6,842 nt of DNA from Sphingobacteriaceae bacterium. GTDB lineage: Bacteria; Bacteroidota; Bacteroidia; B-17B0; Aurantibacillaceae. Positions within the stretch are counted from its first letter, which is position 1. Every line of letters begins with the position of its first letter. The stretch is from positions 1 through 6,842 of the forward strand of contig JAHEYE010000188.1 in assembly GCA_023251695.1 (NCBI GenBank), read 5' to 3'. This document shows positions 1-5,050 of this stretch, in pieces. Made by a program: the position numbers and the translations under genes. The notes under the pieces were generated by a model that did not search any database, had not been told where the DNA came from, and was given only the letters and a program-made list of their open reading frames with translations.

Positions 1-765
1 TACCGTGTGCTTACGGGAAAATACGATAAACTGAATGCTTTGAACGAACAATTGATGGCCAGACTCGAAAAATTGATGGCCGGAAGTGAAAAAGATAATG
101 CTAAACTTACAGGCGACCTGCAGTCCACTCAAGAGCAACTGTTAAAAAAACAGGATGAATTAATGGGTTTGGAAATGCGTTTGAAAAAACAACAGGCCGA
201 ACTTGATGCATTATCGGCCGAATTAAAAAAACGTGAAGCGCGTGTAACAGAGCTGGAAGATGTTTTAAGAAAAAAAGATCAGGCTGCTGCTGATTTGAAA
301 AAGAAATTAAGCGATGCGCTTTTTAGTTTTGAAAACAAAGGTTTAACCATCACGCAAAAAAACGGAAAAGTTTATGTGAGCATGGATGAAAGCTTATTAT
401 TTGCCAGTGGTAAAACAGCGGTTGAACCAAAAGGGATTGAGGCTTTGAAAAATGTAGCAAAGGTTTTGGAAAAGGAAGTGGATATTAATGTAATGGTAGA
501 AGGACATACAGATGATGTGCCCATGAAAGGCGCAGGAGAAATAAAAGATAATTGGGATTTAAGCGTGATGCGGGCGACATCGGTTACAAAAATTATGCTC
601 ACAGGAACAACTATTGACCCGAAACGGATTACCTCAGCTGGACGTGGAGAATTTTTTCCTTTAGATTCTGCCAAAACCCCGGAAGCAAGAAAGAAAAACA
701 GAAGAACTGAAATTATTTTAACACCAAAGCTCGACGAACTTTTAAAAGTTCTGGGCACTAACTAG
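1..765 (+). CDS. OmpA/MotB-type peptidoglycan-binding protein with coiled coil (5' end outside window)
   Basis: This is the C-terminal 255 codons of an outer-membrane or periplasmic protein that probably anchors the envelope to peptidoglycan. The frame is open from base 1 (Tyr-Arg come before the GTG at 7), so the signal peptide and true start lie upstream. Counting from the GTG, residues 1-105 are charged and heptad-like, rich in Leu, Lys, Glu and Gln, and read as a long coiled coil. Residues about 115-240 form an OmpA_C domain: a strand with LLFASGKTAV, then EGHTDDVP (Asp169), DLSVMRA (Arg189) and a closing KNRRTEI. In the family, that Asp and Arg bind diaminopimelate of the peptide stem. 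The insertion between HTD and the Arg helix resembles the MotB-like subgroup rather than classic OmpA. Bacteroidota relatives are often lipoproteins, but here that cannot be seen. mscL follows after 11 nt, so co-transcription is likely. A flagellar role is not implied. Confidence 0.9.
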   Translation, partial: YRVLTGKYDKLNALNEQLMARLEKLMAGSEKDNAKLTGDLQSTQEQLLKKQDELMGLEMRLKKQQAELDALSAELKKREARVTELEDVLRKKDQAAADLKKKLSDALFSFENKGLTITQKNGKVYVSMDESLLFASGKTAVEPKGIEALKNVAKVLEKEVDINVMVEGHTDDVPMKGAGEIKDNWDLSVMRATSVTKIMLTGTTIDPKRITSAGRGEFFPLDSAKTPEARKKNRRTEIILTPKLDELLKVLGTN

Positions 766-776
766 CAAAAATTATT

Positions 777-1160
777 ATGGGATTCGCAAAAGAATTTAAG
801 GAGTTTGCGATGCGCGGAAGCGTTATAGATCTTGCGGTGGGTGTTGTTATTGGCGGTGCATTTAACGGAATTGTAAAATCGTTGGTTGATGATATTATTA
901 CACCGGCCGTGTTGACTCCTGCATTAAAAGCTGCCCATCTTGCCGACTTAGCGCAGTTGGTTATTCCCGGAACCGCGATTAAATACGGTAATTTTATTTC
1001 GCAAATACTATCCTTTATTATTGTTGCATTGGTGTTGTTTATGGTTATTAAAGCCATCAACCGAATGAAGAAAAAAGAAGAAGAAACAGCATCTGCTACG
1101 CCTGAACCAAGTAATCAGGAAAAACTATTAATTGAAATTCGCGACGCTTTAAAGAAGTAA
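777..1160 (+). CDS. mscL: Large-conductance mechanosensitive channel MscL
   Basis: This is a homopentameric inner-membrane channel that opens under membrane tension to release solutes during hypo-osmotic shock. The 127-residue product is slightly shorter than E. coli MscL (136). It aligns without gaps over the first 43 residues: KEFKEFAMRG, then Asp18, Leu19, Ala20, Val21, Gly22 and Val23 of the gate constriction, Gly26, and Pro43. TM1 spans about residues 14-45 and TM2 about 72-95 (ISQILSFIIVALVLFMVIKA). A lysine cluster (RMKKK) follows TM2, then an acidic/Ala/Pro linker and the conserved C-terminal helix (LLIEIRDALKK). The periplasmic loop is about five residues shorter than in E. coli and lacks its glycine-rich start. 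The ATG at 777 gives the canonical N-terminal helix. No Shine-Dalgarno sequence precedes it, as is usual in this phylum. It lies 11 nt after the OmpA-type gene, with a strong hairpin just downstream, so it is probably the last gene of that operon. Confidence 0.97.
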   Translation: MGFAKEFKEFAMRGSVIDLAVGVVIGGAFNGIVKSLVDDIITPAVLTPALKAAHLADLAQLVIPGTAIKYGNFISQILSFIIVALVLFMVIKAINRMKKKEEETASATPEPSNQEKLLIEIRDALKK

Positions 1161-1169
1161 AACTTAATT

Positions 1170-1201
1170 AAAAAAAAGCCGCTCAATCGCGGCCTTTTTT
1201 T
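1170..1201. terminator. Bidirectional intrinsic terminator
   Basis: A run of eight A (1170-1177) is followed by GCCGC (1178-1182), a six-base loop, GCGGC (1189-1193), one C, then seven T (1195-1201). Read on the plus strand, the G/C stem plus T-run would end transcripts leaving mscL. Read on the minus strand, the same stem is followed by eight T and would end the transcript of the PD40/OmpA gene. That gene's stop codon lies at 1202-1200, touching the T-run. The flanking A and T tracts can lengthen the stem with one bulged C. The position exactly between two converging genes supports the call. Confidence 0.9.
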
Positions 1202-3257
1202 ATTTACTTGTAATCTTGAATTCCGTACGACGGTTATTTTGCCTTCCTTCATCGGTATCATTCGTATCAATAGGTTTGGTTTCGCCGTAACCTTTTGATG
1301 TTAGCCTGTCGGAAGGAATTCCTTTAGTAATTAAATAATCAACAACCGATTTTGAACGGTTATCCGATAATTTCATATTGTATTCATCAGAACCTTTACT
1401 GTCGGTATGTGAACCTAATTCAATTTTAATGGTTGGATTCTCAGTTAGTAATTTAATGAGGCGGTCTAATTCGTTAGCTGATTCGGGACGAATTGTTGCT
1501 TTATCAAAATCAAAGAAAATATTTCTCAATACAATTACACTTCCTACTTCTACTTTCTTTAACGCTACATCTTTGTTATATTCAACATAATCAGCATTCA
1601 TATCGATAATGAAGTTTTCAGAATGGAAAAGATATCCTTCCTTCCGGACTGCGATACCATAGTTTCTTCCCGCTGGTAAAGTTACGAGGTAACGACCCGT
1701 TGTACTATTTGATTTAAATGTCGCTAATAATAAATTTTTATCGTTGTCGATTAGATCAATGGATGCTTCTAATACTGCATTTGTTTTTGCATCCGTAATA
1801 ACTCCTTTTAATAAAGCCATTTTCGGACCTTTGCTTTCCACTGCAGCCTCTGTTTTTAAATTTGAAATAGGATTTGCGGCCATTGCGAGTAACTGATCTT
1901 CTGCATTTAATAATGGTTGTTTCTCCGGGCCCAAAATTGTTAACCGGTAAATATCCTGACCACCATACCCTTTTCCACTGGCACTTGCATAAAAAGCATG
2001 GCGACCATTAGCTGCCAAAACAAAGAACACATCGTCATCCGGTGTGTTAATCGGAATGCCCATGTTAATTGGCTGTGTCCATTTTCCGTTTTCAAAAGTA
2101 GTTTTGAAAATATCGTAACCGCCTATCGATCCTGCGCCTTTTGAAGAATAATACATTGTTTTACCATCAGGCATCATATAAACACCGTCTTCGTCGTAAG
2201 ATGTATTAATTGGCGGACCAAGGTTAACTGCTCTCTCAAATTTTCCTTTTTCACTAATGGGTGAATAATAAATATCATGTCCGCCTAATCCATCCTTTCT
2301 GTCGGTACTTACAAAAAATAATGTTTTGCTATCGTAAGAGAAAGACGCAGAGGCTTCGTGACCATCTGTATTGATTGCTTTTCCTAAATGCTCGGGCTTA
2401 GTCCACATCGCTCCCATTAATTCAGATATAAATAAATCCCCGCCTTTAGTGGCTCCATCGTAAGTAACTAGTTTTTGTCCGTCGGGTGATAAGCAGATTG
2501 CTGCATTATGTAATTCAAGATTTACCGGTGTCCCGATATTCCTTGCATTGGTCCATTTTTTACCATTCTTAGTTGACATCCAGATATCTTCGTAAGGCAA
2601 ATTGTCTTCTTCGCTTAATCCGGCGCTAACGCCACCCGGTCGGCGGGAGGTGAACATCATGATACTTTGATCGGCAGTAATCACTGGGGAATAATCGCTA
2701 TACGAAGAATTAATTTCCGGTCCGACATTATCAATAAAAACGCGTATTGGATTTTTGGCAAGTTCAATTCCTGTTTTACATTCTTCTATTCTCTTGGTCC
2801 CCTTTTCAATATCTTCTTTATGCTTGCTGCCGATAGCAGTGATAAATCCCTGATATTCGGTTATCGCGGTTGTCCACTCTGATTTCAGATGATGAACCCA
2901 TCCGGTATAGTATCTTATCCTTTCATCAACCTGTGGATTTAAATTATAAGCTTTAGTAATGTAATCGTAAGCTTTTCCTTTTTCGTGCGTTTGAAGGTAA
3001 GCAACGCCAAGTCTGAAATTAAGAACCGCATTGTTAGGGTTAAAGGCTTGTGCTTTCAAATAATGTGGAATCGCAACAGGATAAACATTGGCTTGATTTA
3101 AATCCCAGATAGCATCGCCCTCACGGATTTCTTTTATGACTTCCTTTAATTCATCCTTTCTGTCAGGGAAATTCTTTTTTTCGAATTCAACATTCTGCTG
3201 TGCGAAATTGAAAAACGGTAAAGATAAAACCGATAGTATGTAAATTAATTTTTTCAT
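1200..3257 (-). CDS. PorE-like TPR / PD40 propeller / CRD / OmpA_C envelope protein
   Basis: This 685-residue exported protein probably sits in the periplasm, tethered to peptidoglycan. Residues 1-19 are a signal peptide ending FNFAQ, with cleavage before or after Gln20. There is no Cys near the cleavage site, so no lipid anchor is predicted. Residues about 45-165 hold TPR-like helices. Residues 187-440 carry five PD40-type repeats, each with a strand such as SPDGQKLV or PDGKTMYYSS and ending in a GG(x)DI(Y/F) type motif (near 227, 275, 329, 382 and 436), joined by W-x-NxGxPIN-like linkers. Residues 480-568 resemble a carboxypeptidase-regulatory-like fold. Residues 575-685 are OmpA_C: FFDFDKATIRP, GSHTDSKG (Asp619), LSDNRSKSV (Arg634), NRRTEF. 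Domain order and length match the type IX secretion protein PorE, but that protein is a lipoprotein and Bacteroidota encode several paralogues of this layout. Orthology is therefore unproven and no symbol is given. It is second in an operon with the TPR gene. Confidence 0.92.
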   Translation of the reverse strand: MKKLIYILSVLSLPFFNFAQQNVEFEKKNFPDRKDELKEVIKEIREGDAIWDLNQANVYPVAIPHYLKAQAFNPNNAVLNFRLGVAYLQTHEKGKAYDYITKAYNLNPQVDERIRYYTGWVHHLKSEWTTAITEYQGFITAIGSKHKEDIEKGTKRIEECKTGIELAKNPIRVFIDNVGPEINSSYSDYSPVITADQSIMMFTSRRPGGVSAGLSEEDNLPYEDIWMSTKNGKKWTNARNIGTPVNLELHNAAICLSPDGQKLVTYDGATKGGDLFISELMGAMWTKPEHLGKAINTDGHEASASFSYDSKTLFFVSTDRKDGLGGHDIYYSPISEKGKFERAVNLGPPINTSYDEDGVYMMPDGKTMYYSSKGAGSIGGYDIFKTTFENGKWTQPINMGIPINTPDDDVFFVLAANGRHAFYASASGKGYGGQDIYRLTILGPEKQPLLNAEDQLLAMAANPISNLKTEAAVESKGPKMALLKGVITDAKTNAVLEASIDLIDNDKNLLLATFKSNSTTGRYLVTLPAGRNYGIAVRKEGYLFHSENFIIDMNADYVEYNKDVALKKVEVGSVIVLRNIFFDFDKATIRPESANELDRLIKLLTENPTIKIELGSHTDSKGSDEYNMKLSDNRSKSVVDYLITKGIPSDRLTSKGYGETKPIDTNDTDEGRQNNRRTEFKITSK

Positions 3258-3262
3258 ATGTA

Positions 3263-4315
3263 TTATTCGCTACAGTCTCCGTTAATAAATGATTTTGCTG
3301 CTGCAACTCCAAGCTCGAAAGCTTTTTTCCAATCCTGACAACTGCCATCTTCTTCCCTTAGCATTTGTCGTGCAATACCGCGGTTATAGTAGGCGGGGCC
3401 GTTTTTTGCATTTAGCTGAATTGCTTTATTAGCCATGTCTCTTGCTTTTGCGTACTCTTTAGTTTTAATAAAAACAGAGGCAAGTCCGTTATAGGCTGAA
3501 GAGTTATTCGGATCTTTTTTCAGCACTTCCTCAAAATCTGTTTGCGCATTTTTTGTACTGCCATTTTCTAAGCGCGTTGCGCCACGGTTATTTTGTGCGA
3601 TTAAATATTTCGGATTGGTTTGAAGCGCTTTGTCGAACGACTCGATTGCTTTTGGTAAATTTTTATTTTCGCGGTAAGCTGATCCTAAATTATTATAAAT
3701 AAATGCCTGACCCGGATCCAAACTGATGGCTTTTTCATAATCAGCAATCGCTCCAGGAAGATCTTTTAAGGCGCGTTTTGCACTGGCGCGGTCGTTATAG
3801 GCATAAGCGTAATCTGCTTTTGCGAGAATGGCTTTACTATAACTTTCAACAGCAGCTTTATACTCCTCGGTTTCATACAACAATAAGCCTTTGTAATAAC
3901 TCGCTTCAGCATGATTTGGGTTTAAGCCGATACATTTATTCAAAGCCACCAACTGAGAATCTTTTTTATTCTCCTCAAAGAAAATTAAACTTTTAGTGAA
4001 ATAGGCTTCGGCGTTTTGAGGCGTAAGTTTTATCACAGCATTAATATCTGATGTAGCCTCTGTATAACGTTTTGCTCTTGTTAATGCAACAGCCCGGTTA
4101 ATCAGCGCTTTGTCGAACGTAGGCTTACTGGTAATACTCTTGGTAAAAAAATCAATGGCAGATGTATAATCATTTGCCTTCAGCCTTTCCAGTCCGAAAT
4201 TATAATCCGCTTCCGCTTGTTGGTCAGGAGTAAGTTGCGATGCTACTTTAACTGTATCTTGCGAAAACAAGTTGTAGCTAAGCGCACACATAAACATAAT
4301 AAATAGTCTTTTCAT
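3263..4315 (-). CDS. Secreted tetratricopeptide-repeat protein
   Basis: The 350-residue product is almost entirely TPR helices after a signal peptide (residues 1-19, MKRLFIMFMC...NLFSQ, then Asp-Thr). About eight to nine 34-residue units run from about 36 to 325. They show the usual W/Y-G-A-P pattern, for example AYNDRASAKRALKDLPGAI, IYNNLGSAYRENKNLPKAI and AYYNRGIARQML, with Pro near each repeat end (LNPN, LDPG, TNPK, KDPN). The tail has GSCQDWKKAFELG and ends NGDCSE. The two cysteines (326 and 348) could form a disulfide. The likely role is a periplasmic or outer-membrane-associated protein-binding scaffold; the partner is unknown. I chose the ATG at 4315 because it begins a clean signal peptide. 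The in-frame ATG at 4345 would add ten polar residues and run into the divergent promoter region. The PD40/OmpA gene starts 5 nt after this stop, so the two products may work together. Confidence 0.92.
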   Translation of the reverse strand: MKRLFIMFMCALSYNLFSQDTVKVASQLTPDQQAEADYNFGLERLKANDYTSAIDFFTKSITSKPTFDKALINRAVALTRAKRYTEATSDINAVIKLTPQNAEAYFTKSLIFFEENKKDSQLVALNKCIGLNPNHAEASYYKGLLLYETEEYKAAVESYSKAILAKADYAYAYNDRASAKRALKDLPGAIADYEKAISLDPGQAFIYNNLGSAYRENKNLPKAIESFDKALQTNPKYLIAQNNRGATRLENGSTKNAQTDFEEVLKKDPNNSSAYNGLASVFIKTKEYAKARDMANKAIQLNAKNGPAYYNRGIARQMLREEDGSCQDWKKAFELGVAAAKSFINGDCSE

Positions 4316-4334
4316 GTAGGTTGAATTGTTGTGC

Positions 4335-4342
4335 CTAAAATA
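4335..4342 (-). promoter_or_regulatory. Candidate Bacteroidota -7 element for the TPR/OmpA operon
   Basis: On the minus strand this reads TATTTTAG, one mismatch from the phylum consensus TAnnTTTG, and it ends 19 nt before the ATG at 4315. The upstream -33 TTTG-like element is poor: a TTTC lies nearby, but closer than usual. It is supported mainly by position at the head of the operon. In AT-rich DNA such a match can arise by chance. Confidence 0.3.
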
Positions 4343-4364
4343 CAATTTTTTCTTAGAAACTCCC

Positions 4365-4372
4365 TATCTTTA
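4365..4372 (+). promoter_or_regulatory. Candidate Bacteroidota -7 element for the YdcF-like gene
   Basis: TATCTTTA differs from TAnnTTTG only at the last base and lies 13 nt before the ATG at 4386. It would give a very short leader. The only upstream T-rich stretch is at 4346-4352 and has no TTG, so the -33 match is weak. No ribosome binding site is seen before the ATG. Confidence 0.25.
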
Positions 4373-4385
4373 TCCTAAATCGTTT

Positions 4386-5039
4386 ATGCACAAAAAATTA
4401 ATTTTTCTACTGATACTTAGTGTGTTATTTTCTAACTGCTCTTTATTTGCTCCGGGACCTAAAAAACTTAACCGCCGATCGCTAAAAAAACATCCGCAAT
4501 ATGATATTGCCATTGTACCAGGGGTTCCGTTCAAGGAGCCCGAATGGGATGGCGCCATGATGTTCCGGATGATATGGGCAGTACACTTGTATAAAAGAGG
4601 TTATGTAAAAAATTTGATGATGAGTGGTGGGGCTGTGTATACGCCATACGTTGAGGCGGAGATCATGAAACAATACGCCATCGCCATGGGAGTTCCTGCC
4701 GAAAACATTTTTATTGAATCACGGGCGGAACACAGCACCGAAAATGTTTGGTATGGTTATCTTTTGGCAAAACAAAAAGGATTTAAGAGTATTGCTTTAG
4801 CAAGCGATCCTTTTCAATCAAAACTCTTGTACCGTTTCGTTAAAAAAAGAACAAAGGGCATGGGGATATTACCTGCTATAATGGATACCACCCGAACCTA
4901 TTCTCACAAAGCCCCAAGTATAGAGTACAAACATCTTAAGATTGAGAATTTCATTCCGATAACTGAACGTCAGAGTTTCCGGAAACGAATGAGAGGAACG
5001 CAAGGCAGGAATATTAATTATAAAGATACAATCTATTAA
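4386..5039 (+). CDS. YdcF-like (DUF218) protein, probable lipoprotein
   Basis: This 217-residue envelope protein belongs to the DUF218/YdcF-SanA family. Its biochemical role is not settled; members have been linked to nucleotide-cofactor binding and to envelope barrier function. Residues 1-17 are a hydrophobic signal (MHKKLIFLLILSVLFSN) followed by Cys18, a plausible but non-canonical lipobox because Asn sits at -1. The domain spans about 38-195: DIAIVPGVP (40-48) as the first strand, Arg61 on the next helix, LMMSGG (77-82), Glu90 and Glu92, IESRAEHSTENV (110-121), then ALASDPFQSKLLYRF (137-151). The last block replaces the family's usual H-x-x-R-A with Q-S-K-L-L. The C-terminus (196-217) is basic. 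The ATG at 4386 starts the signal peptide; an in-frame ATG at 4326 would add twenty unlikely residues overlapping the opposite gene's leader. It is divergent from the TPR operon and overlaps the feoB 3' end by 4 nt. Confidence 0.85.
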   Translation: MHKKLIFLLILSVLFSNCSLFAPGPKKLNRRSLKKHPQYDIAIVPGVPFKEPEWDGAMMFRMIWAVHLYKRGYVKNLMMSGGAVYTPYVEAEIMKQYAIAMGVPAENIFIESRAEHSTENVWYGYLLAKQKGFKSIALASDPFQSKLLYRFVKKRTKGMGILPAIMDTTRTYSHKAPSIEYKHLKIENFIPITERQSFRKRMRGTQGRNINYKDTIY

Positions 5040-5050
5040 AAAAGATTGTA
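5027..5050. terminator. Inverted repeat enclosing two overlapping stop codons, possible weak shared terminator
   Basis: TACAATCT (5027-5034) and AGATTGTA (5043-5050) form a perfect 8-bp stem with an 8-base loop. The loop holds TTAA (5036-5039), in which the YdcF-like gene's TAA (5037-5039) and feoB's TAA (5038-5036 on the minus strand) overlap. The stem has only two G-C pairs. No T-run follows on the plus strand, and the minus strand is only loosely T-rich afterwards. It may end or stabilise both transcripts, but as an intrinsic terminator it is weak. No stronger hairpin is seen between the two genes. Confidence 0.4.

Noticed and set aside
7..9. GTG at 7 as the start of the OmpA-type gene
   Set aside because: The frame is open to the window edge, and this start would leave the protein without a signal peptide. 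It is an internal codon.
372..1060. Long minus-strand open frames opposite the OmpA-type gene and mscL
   Set aside because: They lie antisense to well-supported genes, have no recognisable motifs, and are explained by base composition of the coding strand.
2622..2633. Small G/C inverted repeat GGCG-CTAA-CGCC
   Set aside because: It is a 4-bp stem inside the PD40 coding region where codons for Gly, Ala and Arg explain it. There is no T-run or gene boundary.
3263..4315. Periodic sequence in the TPR gene as a DNA repeat array
   Set aside because: The roughly 102-bp period reflects 34-residue TPR units at protein level. The DNA copies are too diverged to be a recent tandem array or a CRISPR.
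4316..4345. Upstream in-frame ATG codons for the TPR gene (4345) and the YdcF-like gene (4326)
   Set aside because: Both would place extra residues before a clear signal peptide and make the two divergent genes overlap at their 5' ends. The inner ATGs at 4315 and 4386 are much better.
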